The notes under the pieces: model-generated
Told to the model about the DNA's origin: nothing
Seen by the model: only the letters and a program-made list of their open reading frames with translations
Database searches by the model: none
Translations under genes and position numbers: made by a program
Shown here: piece after piece, positions 26,619 to 34,467 of the stretch
Layout: each line of letters starts with the position of its first letter
Numbering within the stretch: the stretch's first letter is position 1
Assembly (NCBI GenBank): GCA_002399445.1
Contig: DHDR01000019.1
Location: 191,808-255,807, forward strand
Direction of reading: 5' to 3'
DNA length: 64,000 nt
From: Ruminococcaceae bacterium UBA4871
GTDB lineage: Bacteria; Bacillota; Clostridia; Oscillospirales; Acutalibacteraceae

Positions 26619-29171
26619 TCATGTATCTCTGCACCGGTGCTTGTGTTGAAAGTATGCACCTGCAATGCCACATAACAGCAGCAGTATGCCAATGAAATAT
26701 ATAGGAACAACGCCGCCGCCGCCGGTTACCGGCAGCGTATACGTTGGTGTGTCTTTTTTTTGATTCGTAATGGTAATCACACCATCCGAACCGGACGGAT
26801 TAGAATAAGATGTTGTGTACTGATCGGTAACATTCTTTCCCCCGGAATCCGTCACTTCTATTTCTTTGACTTGATAAACATGTTTTTCTCCATAACTGTA
26901 CCATAATACATAAGACCAGTTGCTTCCACTGCACCAACAGTCATTCCAGCATTTACAAGTACATCCATCGTTCATTGCAGAGGCAGAAGTTCCACTGCAC
27001 CAAGTAGTATAACTCCAATACCCATAACTGCAACACCCGCCTTCATTAAGGTCATGCCATGTATAGGACCAGCCATTTTGCTGATTAAGTATAACGGGAC
27101 TGCCGAACGCCTCATCATCCTGATAAAGCTGTACTTTGACATTCAAGTTTTCCACTTGCTTTCCTGTCATAACATTTCCAGACGAATCTTTCCAGACTTT
27201 GCGGACGGTGATATCGTTTGTCAGCTTTCCAACAAAATCATCGCGGTGATTTTCTCCCCGGATATTCACATTGTTACCAATAATCGTTCCATTTAAATTT
27301 TGCATAACGTTAATCGTTGCATCAGGTGCAAGCACCACACCATAAAGCAATTGCGTATTAATCGTAAGGCTCGGATCACAATTGACAAAGTTCCAGATAA
27401 CTTTATTATATCGAAATTGTGTCGTTTCATTAAAGCCAATAAACTGTCCATCAACTTCTATTTTGCTGATTGGCATATTCAGGGTTTTCACTCCACTGCA
27501 GTCAACATTAATAACAACTGCACCGCCACTTGTCCCTGTATGTAAACCTTTTACCCCAAAGCGATTATATTGAGAAAGTTCGCTGGCTTTAATGTTATAA
27601 ACACCGACTCCATCTTGTTTCGTCAGTTGAAGATAACTTTCATTGCAGCTTCCGCCCCACTTATTTAAATGAGAAGCATCAACATTGGCATTTTTCTGCT
27701 CCTTCAATTCAAGAGAAATGGCATCTACCTCTGCTTTGACTTTCTCTAAATTGATAAATGGAGTCCTGGAAGTGTCAGCGTCCTGCCAAATGGTATTGGG
27801 GCAATCTATCTTTGTACCGTTGACAGCAAAATGGTTTCCATTATCTGTCACAGACACTGAATTGGATGAGCCTACCACCAAAACATTTTGAGGACACGAT
27901 GCGCTGGTTGGATGAACTCTCTGATAATTTTGTACATAGCTGAGTTCTTCCAAGTTCCTTGTACCAAAATTCACATTTGCCTGTAAATTTTTTGCAAGAA
28001 CATTGCTACAGGTATCTGCGTATAAGGCGGCAGTGTCAAACGCAACTACGCCAAAATTGCCCGCTACTCCCAAAGCGCAGTCTTTGTGGTAATACTTTGT
28101 ATTTGTATAGGTATCAGAATCGGACTGAATCAGTTTATATGACAAATTCGGATTAATGGAATAATGGTTTGGGTTTTGCAGCCCTGCAGAATGATAATCT
28201 GCCATTGCTGCTGTTTTTTGTGCTGCTCCAGATGCAATTTTAGTTGCCGATACTTCGGAGGATGTGGACGCATCCCAAGTTAATGTCAGGCTAGACGGCT
28301 TTCCTTGTGAAGACGCCGTACTGCTGTTACTGGATGTCGTTTCCTGCATCGTACTGTCCACAGTTTTTAAAGTCTTTCCTGCAAGAAATGTGATGGTCAA
28401 ATTTTGAGGTTGTAAACTCTGACTGCCAGAATTGGCCGTAGAAGAAGCAGATGAATTTTCCAAAGCAGTACTGTTTACCGCCGAACTGGTCTTTGTGGCA
28501 GAGGAAGTGGATTCTTCTGAAGAAAGAGTATTCTGTTCGCTTGTTTTTGCAAATTTCGTTTCTTCTTGGCTGACAGTCTGAACGGCTGCGCTCTCGGCTG
28601 AAGGTGCAGAAACCTTTGCATCTTTCTGTAATGGAACTTTCTTGGGAGGTTTTACTTTCGAATTGGAAATATAATTCAATGTAAAGTCAGCAGTTTGATG
28701 TTCATTTAACATAAAATAATAGTCTGCATTTCCATCTGCTGCAAACTGACGGTGCAGCAGAACAATTCCATTTGCAAAATGAGAAGTACTGTTTTCAGAT
28801 GGAGAAGATGTGGAATTTAGACTTGCCTGCCCCAGTTTAGCGGGAATTTTTACACTTTCTTTTTGAAAAACATATTTTTTAGAAAGTCCTGCATCTGCAC
28901 TTTTCGTGGAAAGAAGAAACACTGTAGTTTTTTGTCCATCTACAGCGGCAGCCGAAACATGTACAGGGATTTCTTTCCCCAATTTCACCCGACAAGGATT
29001 AGCGGAAACATCTAAATTTCGGCATTCCATGCTGATTGCAGGACGAAGAAGCATGCTAAACACAGTGAAAACAGTGAAGATAGAAAGGACAAACACTAGG
29101 ACAACAATTTTGCCCTGCTTTTTATGTCTCACGAAATAACTCTCAAGCTGATGAGTAATGTCTGCTGCCAT
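26619..29171 (-). CDS. Large LPVTG-anchored pilus tip/adhesin candidate with Cys/Trp-rich insert
   Basis: An 850-residue surface protein. A basic N-terminus and membrane segment (about 20-42) serve as signal. An N-terminal domain is followed by a Ser/Thr/Gln/Ala-rich stalk (about 180-330), then a choice-of-anchor-A-like domain (about 340-650; GNFGVVAFDTAALYADTC, LVVGSSNSVSV, WNFVNC, GVVLAPDATINV, GTIIGNN). A Cna-B domain begins near 660 (ITVRKVWKDSSGNVMTGK). Inside it, residues about 713-761 form an insert with eight Cys and six Trp. LPVTG lies at about 813, then a membrane helix and HKHRCRDT. GGAAGGAGG precedes the ATG. Size and first-pilin position suit a tip adhesin; the ligand is unknown. 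Confidence 0.85.
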   Translation of the reverse strand: MAADITHQLESYFVRHKKQGKIVVLVFVLSIFTVFTVFSMLLRPAISMECRNLDVSANPCRVKLGKEIPVHVSAAAVDGQKTTVFLLSTKSADAGLSKKYVFQKESVKIPAKLGQASLNSTSSPSENSTSHFANGIVLLHRQFAADGNADYYFMLNEHQTADFTLNYISNSKVKPPKKVPLQKDAKVSAPSAESAAVQTVSQEETKFAKTSEQNTLSSEESTSSATKTSSAVNSTALENSSASSTANSGSQSLQPQNLTITFLAGKTLKTVDSTMQETTSSNSSTASSQGKPSSLTLTWDASTSSEVSATKIASGAAQKTAAMADYHSAGLQNPNHYSINPNLSYKLIQSDSDTYTNTKYYHKDCALGVAGNFGVVAFDTAALYADTCSNVLAKNLQANVNFGTRNLEELSYVQNYQRVHPTSASCPQNVLVVGSSNSVSVTDNGNHFAVNGTKIDCPNTIWQDADTSRTPFINLEKVKAEVDAISLELKEQKNANVDASHLNKWGGSCNESYLQLTKQDGVGVYNIKASELSQYNRFGVKGLHTGTSGGAVVINVDCSGVKTLNMPISKIEVDGQFIGFNETTQFRYNKVIWNFVNCDPSLTINTQLLYGVVLAPDATINVMQNLNGTIIGNNVNIRGENHRDDFVGKLTNDITVRKVWKDSSGNVMTGKQVENLNVKVQLYQDDEAFGSPVILNQQNGWSYTWHDLNEGGCCSYGYWSYTTWCSGTSASAMNDGCTCKCWNDCWCSGSNWSYVLWYSYGEKHVYQVKEIEVTDSGGKNVTDQYTTSYSNPSGSDGVITITNQKKDTPTYTLPVTGGGGVVPIYFIGILLLLCGIAGAYFQHKHRCRDT

Positions 29172-29201
29172 AGCTCCTCCTTCCCGAAAATTTTATAAAA
29201 A

Positions 29202-29783
29202 TCATCGAACAATTCCAAATTGGTGAAAAGGCCAAACGCGCATAGAAACCTTACCAATCACAAGGTTTTTAGGAATACATCCAATAGAAGAAGATCGGCT
29301 GTCCAAAGCAGTTGCGCGGTGGTCTCCCAAAACAAAATACTTATTTTCCGGAACCTGATAGGGAAACTGAATATTGCACTGCCCAAAACTTTTGGAAGTA
29401 ATGTATGGTTCCTGAAGCTTTTGATGATTGACAAACACTGTTCCGTCTTTCTGAATCAGAATCATGTCGCCCGGCAATCCAATGACACGTTTTAAAAGAA
29501 CCTCATTATTGTAATAAAATGCAATTAAATCGCCTTTTTTTAATGGAGAGTCCTTCAGTGCCACAACAATCTGACCAGGTTCAAAAGTTGGCTCCATGCT
29601 GGTACCTGTTACCCGCAGCACTGGCAGCCAGAGAGTTGCCACCAAAACAGCCACAGCTGCCACAATTAACAGAATATAAACTGTGCTGCGCAGCGTTTTG
29701 TGGTATTCTGATTTGTGTTGTTCGCGTTTTAGCTCTACTTCCCACTGCTGAGAAGTGGGAGCTTCCTGCTGCTTATTCATCAT
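29202..29783 (-). CDS. lepB: Signal peptidase I of the pilus operon
   Basis: About 193 residues. One N-terminal membrane helix (VYILLIVAAVAVLVATLWLPVL), the catalytic Ser in VTGTSMEPTFEPG, the catalytic Lys in LLKRVIGLPGD, and the conserved box FVLGDHRATALDSRSS identify a type I leader peptidase, probably of the Gram-positive SipS kind. The ATG ATG start overlaps the preceding stop and has GAGG upstream. Its place between the coiled-coil gene and the tip gene suggests a dedicated processing enzyme for pilin precursors, as in some SipA/SpaA-type pilus islands. Confidence 0.93.
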   Translation of the reverse strand: MMNKQQEAPTSQQWEVELKREQHKSEYHKTLRSTVYILLIVAAVAVLVATLWLPVLRVTGTSMEPTFEPGQIVVALKDSPLKKGDLIAFYYNNEVLLKRVIGLPGDMILIQKDGTVFVNHQKLQEPYITSKSFGQCNIQFPYQVPENKYFVLGDHRATALDSRSSSIGCIPKNLVIGKVSMRVWPFHQFGIVR

Positions 29784-30183
29784 ACAGGGCCTCATTTGCG
29801 CGATTCTTCTGCTCCTCTGCATCTGGTTTCAGGGTATCTGACTTTTCCGGTTTTGCAGACACCTCTTGTTCTTTTTCACCCATCTGTTGAATGGCTTCTA
29901 AACACTGTGCTGTCATTTTTTGGGCAGCAGCGAGAATTTCTTCGATGTGACAAGCCGCTTCCGGAACAGAATGGAACTCTTTTTTATCCTCCGGAGCAGC
30001 AGTTGCAGATTCCCGTAATGCTTGATTTTCTTTTTGAAGTGTTTCGATTGTTTGATGAAGAGTTGCACTTTCTTCATTTAAGTTTTTTATGTTACCTTTT
30101 AGCTGTTCATTTTCATGAGAAAGCGAAACCATCATTTGCAATAATTCGACTCGTTTTAATTTATGTAGTTCTTTATCGGTCAT
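29773..30183 (-). CDS. Coiled-coil protein of sortase/pilus loci, function unknown
   Basis: About 136 residues starting MTDKELHKLKRVELLQMM. Residues about 15-65 form a strong coiled coil (ENEQLKGNIKNLNEES... LQKENQALRES), a second helix spans about 75-105 (ACHIEEILAAAQKMTAQ), and the tail is charged. There is no signal peptide, so it is likely cytoplasmic. Proteins opening with this MTDKEL motif recur beside sortase and pilin genes in Clostridia but have no assigned role. AAGGAGG lies 8 bases before the ATG. It is the first gene of the operon and overlaps the signal peptidase start. Confidence 0.7.
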   Translation of the reverse strand: MTDKELHKLKRVELLQMMVSLSHENEQLKGNIKNLNEESATLHQTIETLQKENQALRESATAAPEDKKEFHSVPEAACHIEEILAAAQKMTAQCLEAIQQMGEKEQEVSAKPEKSDTLKPDAEEQKNRANEALYDE

Positions 30184-30270
30184 GTACGAGCCTCCTTGAC
30201 TGATTTCAAACAAATAAAAAGATAGTTAGAATCTTTTATTCATTCTCAATTCTTAACTTTTGCTATATCG

Positions 30271-30299
30271 ATTATAATGAAGTTTTTCTATCCAGTCAA
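30271..30299 (-). promoter_or_regulatory. Promoter of the pilus operon
   Basis: TTGACT and TATAAT are separated by 17 bases on the minus strand, about 80 bases before the coiled-coil gene. With only short or overlapping gaps downstream, it can drive all seven genes to the terminator near 21.9 kb. Confidence 0.75.
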
Positions 30300-30397
30300 T
30301 AAACTCTGGTATTGAATCCAATATTTCTCCATATTTCAGAAAATTGTCCAGAATAATGGTACTAATTGGTCATATGTGAATCTTTAATGACAAAAAA

Positions 30398-30540
30398 ATA
30401 ATTGTTAAAGACTCCAATTGTGTATTTTAATAATTCTAAATTATTTTATAAAATAATTAATAAATTATTTATAATTTTCAATATTTTAATAATTTTTATA
30501 TATAATTTAGTTAAAATGAAATTTTTTGATATAAGAACCG
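30398..30540. other. Extremely AT-rich intergenic block
   Basis: About 140 bases made almost only of A and T, with many short TAATTATTTTATAAAATAATTA-like palindromic fragments. It lies between the pilus promoter and the spore-protein terminator. No coding sequence is convincing; it could be an upstream element, a curved or nucleoid-protein-binding region, or mutational decay. Confidence 0.5.
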
Positions 30541-30586
30541 TCATGCAAACTTTTCATCTCTTCATAAAAACAACGGGCAAAAGGAA

Positions 30587-30614
30587 GGGCGCCATACCAG
30601 TTGGTATGACGCCC
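30587..30614 (-). terminator. Terminator after the SASP gene
   Basis: A 12-bp stem GGGCGTCATACC/GGTATGGCGCCC with one G-T pair and a 4-base loop, followed on the minus strand by TTCCTTTTG. It starts about 16 bases after the SASP stop. Confidence 0.8.
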
Positions 30615-30629
30615 TGAGAAAAGCAAGAA

Positions 30630-30836
30630 TTACTTCATGCCATCCTCATAAGATTTAATCATTTTTTTAACCATCTGGCCGCCTACGCTGCCAGCTTCAC
30701 GGCTGGTAAGATCACCGTTATAACCCTGCTTGAGGTTCACACCGACTTCGGAAGCTGCTTCCATCTTAAATTTGTCCAGTGCTGCGCGAGCCTCTGGAAC
30801 AACCAGTTTGTTGCTGCCAGTAGAATTGTTAGCCAT
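30630..30836 (-). CDS. Alpha/beta-type small acid-soluble spore protein
   Basis: A 68-residue DNA-binding protein of the spore core, which coats DNA and protects it from UV and chemicals. Conserved blocks are LVVPEARAALDKFKMEAASEVGV, with the GPR protease-type site region MEAASEVG, and GYNGDLTSREAGSVGGQMVKKMI. The ATG at 30836 has AAAGGAGT 9 bases upstream. It is monocistronic with its own terminator. It is direct evidence that the host makes endospores. Confidence 0.95.
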   Translation of the reverse strand: MANNSTGSNKLVVPEARAALDKFKMEAASEVGVNLKQGYNGDLTSREAGSVGGQMVKKMIKSYEDGMK

Positions 30837-30938
30837 CTTCAATACACTCCTTTGTCCTATTGAAAATAATATATTTTGCGTTTGCAGTCATAGTTTGCAT
30901 CTACAAACCCATATTTATAACTGTAAATTTAAGGCTTG

Positions 30939-30974
30939 TTTTCATGAAAATTTTAATTTCATTTTTCATGAAAA
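30939..30974. repeat. Two identical 12-bp palindromes spaced 24 bases
   Basis: The perfect palindrome TTTTCATGAAAA occurs at 30939-30950 and 30963-30974, centre to centre 24 bases. Both copies lie just after the NodB-like gene and about 100-140 bases upstream of the SASP start. The arrangement resembles a double operator on one face of the helix; alternatively each is a small hairpin. Confidence 0.6.
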
Positions 30975-30977
30975 TGG

Positions 30978-31688
30978 CTAAGAAAGTTTTGCCAGATGTG
31001 ACAGCGTACAACATTGATACCCTTTTTGCTGTAAGTCCTGCAAAATCAGTGGAAGCGCAGAAGCAGTGTTCAGAGCACTGCAGTTTAGCAACAGTATTCC
31101 ACCGGGGCAAAGGCGGGAAACAGCCTGTCGCCGAATAACCTGCGGAGCAACATTCCGCCAGTCATCTGTTACAACAGAACAGTCTGCAACCCGTAAGTCC
31201 AGCGAATGGGCAACCCGTATCAGCTGATCATCACATTTCCGATATGGTGGGCGCAGCCACACGGGTGTCACTCCTGATTCTTCTCGAATGGTATGAATAC
31301 AGGTTAGCAAGTCCTCCTTTTGCTGCTGGACAGTCATAAGTGTCATATCCCGATGCACATTCCCATGACAGCTAAGTTCCTGCCCTTCTTCTGCAATTTG
31401 CCGCAATTGATTAGGATACTTCTGTGCCCATACTCCCGTTACAAAAAAAGTAGCCTTTGCTTTTTTATTTCGCAGCACTCGTAAAATGCGGGAAATTTGT
31501 CCCGCATCTGTGTCCACATCAAATGTGATAGCTGCCGCTTTTTGGCTTGTTTGAATCATTTGCAGCGGTTCCGTATCCGGCTGTACTGCCTGAACAGACA
31601 ACCTTGGAATTAAAAAGCTGCATAGAAGCAAAAGGACAAACAGCAAAGCCAACGCACACAGTTGCTTATTAGTTGTCAGAAAACGCAC
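30978..31688 (-). CDS. Divergent polysaccharide deacetylase (NodB fold)
   Basis: A 236-residue membrane-anchored or secreted protein: signal/anchor at residues 8-30, NodB homology after about 48. AITFDVDTDAG replaces the usual TFDDGP; the metal-binding HxxxH is intact (SCHGNVHRDM); RPPYRK replaces RPPYG; and the last motif, normally with a catalytic His (ILLHD-like), reads GGILLLNC. It resembles spore-associated PdaB-like deacetylases acting on peptidoglycan or polysaccharide, but the altered motifs make activity doubtful. The start is GTG with GGAGGG 8 bases upstream. It lies just upstream of the SASP gene. Confidence 0.78.
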   Translation of the reverse strand: MRFLTTNKQLCALALLFVLLLLCSFLIPRLSVQAVQPDTEPLQMIQTSQKAAAITFDVDTDAGQISRILRVLRNKKAKATFFVTGVWAQKYPNQLRQIAEEGQELSCHGNVHRDMTLMTVQQQKEDLLTCIHTIREESGVTPVWLRPPYRKCDDQLIRVAHSLDLRVADCSVVTDDWRNVAPQVIRRQAVSRLCPGGILLLNCSALNTASALPLILQDLQQKGYQCCTLSHLAKLS

Positions 31689-31756
31689 TTCTGCATCCCT
31701 CCTTACCGTAAAAGTATCATATGCAAAAATTTACCAAGTTATTTTGACATAAAAAT

Positions 31757-31802
31757 AGTAAGCCACAGGGCAGCATTATTGAATACTGCTCCGTGGCTTA
31801 CT
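31757..31802 (-). terminator. Terminator after the sugar dehydratase gene
   Basis: A long interrupted stem: AGTAAGCCAC pairs with GTGGCTTACT, and inner GGAGCAGTA/TGCTGCCC pairs extend it. On the minus strand it is followed by ATTTTTATG. It sits 15 bases after the stop. Confidence 0.82.
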
Positions 31803-31816
31803 ATGAAAATAGGGTT

Positions 31817-33748
31817 TTACACACCCTCTTTATCAGCTTCGACTGCTAATAAATCGGTTTTATCCGCATGGCCGGAATAAGTAGGAACCAAACGATGAAC
31901 CGTCTCTACCATTTTTGTGTTATCCACACCGGCTTCTCCGCGCAGTTCTTCCATATCTGTAAGGAAACTTTCTTCATTAAACTTGATTGGTGAACCAATA
32001 TAAATTAAATCATGGCTTGTCTTTTCGCATTTTCCCTCTGCATCCAACAATAACTCCTCATAAAGTTTTTCACCAGGACGCAAGCCCGTATAGACAATCT
32101 TAATATCTACATCGGGTTCATAGCCAGAAAGGCGAATTAGATTGCGGGCAAGGTCAACAATTTTGACCGGCTGACCCATATCCAGTACAAAAATCTCGCC
32201 ACCATGAGCCATGCCGCCAGCCTGAATCACCAAACGGGCAGCTTCTGGAATCGTCATAAAATACCGGATAATGTCAGGATGCGTAACCGTCACCGGACCA
32301 CCTGCAGCAATCTGCCGTTTAAATAACGGAATTACGCTGCCGCTGCTTCCCAGCACATTACCAAAGCGAACGGCCGCATATTCGGTATGCTTGCTGTGAC
32401 GACTCATATACTGAATAATCAACTCACAGATACGCTTTGTCGCCCCCATGATATTTGTTGGATTGACCGCTTTATCTGTAGAAATCAGTACCATACGTTT
32501 TACGCCATACTCATCACACGCCTGTGCAACGTTCAAAGTGCCGAATACATTATTTTTTACAGCCTCACCGGGACTGAGTTCCATCAGTGGAACATGTTTG
32601 TGCGCAGCTGCATGAAAAACAACATCCGGACGGTAAACCCGCATAACATGTTCCACACGCGCCTTTTCTCGAACAGAACCAATGATAACTTCCAAATCGA
32701 GCTGATCACCATACTTGATTTTCATCTCGTTCTGAAGATCATAGGCATTATTCTCATAAATTTCAAAGACAATAATTTTCTTTGGCTTAAAGTGTGCAAT
32801 CTGCCGACAAAGTTCACTGCCGATAGAGCCGCCGCCGCCCGTTACCATAATGGTCTTGTCCTGCAAATATCCGCTGATTTCTTCCGTATTCAGATGGATC
32901 TCCTCGCGCCCCAAAAGGTCGTTAATATCCACATCATGGACCTGCATACTGGCAGGGCTGCCCTCTACAACTTCATACAGTGCCGGAACCGTCTTCAGTT
33001 CACACCCAGTGGAAGCACAAATACGCATGATCTCCTGCTTGTCCTTTGTGGAAATGGTAGACATAGCAAGCAGTATCACATCAATATTATAGCGTGCTGC
33101 CATTCGCGGAATCAGACTGCGTCCTCCAACGATTTTAATACCATTAATACGAGAACCGCGTTTTTTGGGGTCATCATCAATCGCAATGACCGGAATTCCT
33201 TTGCTCTCCGGCGCATTTTTCATATCTTTAATAATCATTGAACCCATTTCACCGGCGCCAATAATCATGACACGCTTAAACTCCACTGACATTCTGCCGG
33301 TATGACGAGAACGGTGCAGGCGGTAGGTGAAACGTACACTAATACGTGTAATACAGACAAAGCCGAAAATAAGTACATAGGCAATTGCATAAACGCCCCG
33401 CCAGAACTGACGTAAATCAAAAAATGGACTTAAATTCCGCACAAGGATAAAACATAAGACTGCCGGAACTGTAGTTCCCAGAAAAATTTCAAAAATTTCA
33501 TCAATGCTGCAGTATTCCCAACGCGTGTTGTAGAAACGCGCTACAAAGAAACAAATAATGTGTATCAAAATCAGCCATGGAATCCAAAACCGGAAAGTTT
33601 CCTGATTGTAATGTTCCAGTGTAAAAGAATCGAACCGAATTACGAAAGCAAACCAATAGCCCAAAAAAACACTTAAACAATCTACTACCAGCTGCGGAAT
33701 CAAGCTTTTTAATGAGATACTCCGGAAAACCCGGTTGTTTTTAATCAT
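31817..33748 (-). CDS. Membrane nucleoside-diphosphate-sugar 4,6-dehydratase (CapD/PglF type)
   Basis: About 643 residues. Four to five N-terminal membrane segments (about 10-140) are followed by a CoA-binding-like Rossmann domain (GAGEMGSMIIKDM) and an extended SDR catalytic domain with TGGGGSIGSEL, STDKAVNPTN and the active-site region NIMGATKR, where Met replaces the usual Tyr as in this family. It converts UDP-GlcNAc-type sugars to 4-keto-6-deoxy forms for glycans or capsule. The start 33748 has TAGGAG 9 bases upstream; the longer frame begins inside the promoter. It stands alone, without glycosyltransferase neighbours. Confidence 0.9.
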   Translation of the reverse strand: MIKNNRVFRSISLKSLIPQLVVDCLSVFLGYWFAFVIRFDSFTLEHYNQETFRFWIPWLILIHIICFFVARFYNTRWEYCSIDEIFEIFLGTTVPAVLCFILVRNLSPFFDLRQFWRGVYAIAYVLIFGFVCITRISVRFTYRLHRSRHTGRMSVEFKRVMIIGAGEMGSMIIKDMKNAPESKGIPVIAIDDDPKKRGSRINGIKIVGGRSLIPRMAARYNIDVILLAMSTISTKDKQEIMRICASTGCELKTVPALYEVVEGSPASMQVHDVDINDLLGREEIHLNTEEISGYLQDKTIMVTGGGGSIGSELCRQIAHFKPKKIIVFEIYENNAYDLQNEMKIKYGDQLDLEVIIGSVREKARVEHVMRVYRPDVVFHAAAHKHVPLMELSPGEAVKNNVFGTLNVAQACDEYGVKRMVLISTDKAVNPTNIMGATKRICELIIQYMSRHSKHTEYAAVRFGNVLGSSGSVIPLFKRQIAAGGPVTVTHPDIIRYFMTIPEAARLVIQAGGMAHGGEIFVLDMGQPVKIVDLARNLIRLSGYEPDVDIKIVYTGLRPGEKLYEELLLDAEGKCEKTSHDLIYIGSPIKFNEESFLTDMEELRGEAGVDNTKMVETVHRLVPTYSGHADKTDLLAVEADKEGV

Positions 33749-33794
33749 TTTCAAAACTCCTATATATGCGGTGTATTCGCAATCTGACCCAAAC

Positions 33795-33803
33795 ATTATA
33801 TCA
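33795..33803 (-). promoter_or_regulatory. Extended -10 promoter for the sugar dehydratase gene
   Basis: The minus strand reads TGATATAAT, a consensus extended -10. The -35 region 17 bases upstream (TTTCAA) is poor, which is usual for extended -10 promoters. Confidence 0.55.
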
Positions 33804-33852
33804 CATTTGCTAATTAATTGAAACCAAAAAGTCCACTTTCATGAATTCTCTG

Positions 33853-34467
33853 TTATAAGCATGACTGTGAAACCACCACAAGCGGCGGACCCTGCAGCGT
33901 CAAGATTTGGTCTGAAAACAGCCGAGCTTCTTCCCTGCTGTGTGTAACCAAAACGGTCAGCATTTGTGTACCCTCATGCATAAGGACTTCTGCACAGAGG
34001 TCCCGAGTCCGCGCGTCCAATGCATGGAAAGGTTCATCCAAAAGCAATAGTTCCGGCTGAAAGGCAAGTGCACGTGCAAGGGCAGCGCGCTGCCGCATTC
34101 CGCCGGATAATTTCCCCGGCAATACATCTTCGCTGCCGGCAAGATCGAATTTTCTCAGCCATTTTCCGGCTTCTTCCGCCGTTTGCTGTTTCGGTCCATG
34201 TAAGACAGCTGCGACATTCTTTCGGGCAGTTTCCCATGGAAGAAGACGCTCCTCTTGAAAAACAACCGCTGTACGAAACGGGCAGTCAACCTTTCCGGAC
34301 ACCGGCATTTCCAATCCTGCCAACAAGCGAAGCAGGGTTGTCTTCCCGCATCCAGACGGTCCAAAAAGACATACAACCCCTTTTTCCGGAAACCGCAGAC
34401 TGAAATCCTGCAGAATTATTTTCTCACGGTTATAGGCAAAATTGACATGTTTCAAACTTATTGGCAT
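33853..34467 (-). CDS. ABC importer ATPase (SsuB/TauB-like)
   Basis: A 204-residue ATPase with Walker A GPSGCGKTTLL, Q-loop FQEERLLPW, signature KLSGGMRQR, Walker B LLLLDEPF and the switch His in VTHSREEA. It is on the short side for the nitrate/sulfonate/taurine importer family and ends shortly after the H-loop. Its start overlaps the end of the permease gene by 10 bases. With the permease and lipoprotein it forms a complete importer; the substrate is not readable from sequence. Confidence 0.9.
   Translation of the reverse strand: MPISLKHVNFAYNREKIILQDFSLRFPEKGVVCLFGPSGCGKTTLLRLLAGLEMPVSGKVDCPFRTAVVFQEERLLPWETARKNVAAVLHGPKQQTAEEAGKWLRKFDLAGSEDVLPGKLSGGMRQRAALARALAFQPELLLLDEPFHALDARTRDLCAEVLMHEGTQMLTVLVTHSREEARLFSDQILTLQGPPLVVVSQSCL

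Noticed and set aside
28200..28650. Possible tandem repeats in the tip protein stalk
   Set aside because: The Ser/Thr-rich stretch is low complexity without a regular repeat unit.
32387..33241. 284-residue plus-strand frame
   Set aside because: It lies wholly antisense to the sugar dehydratase, whose catalytic motifs are complete.
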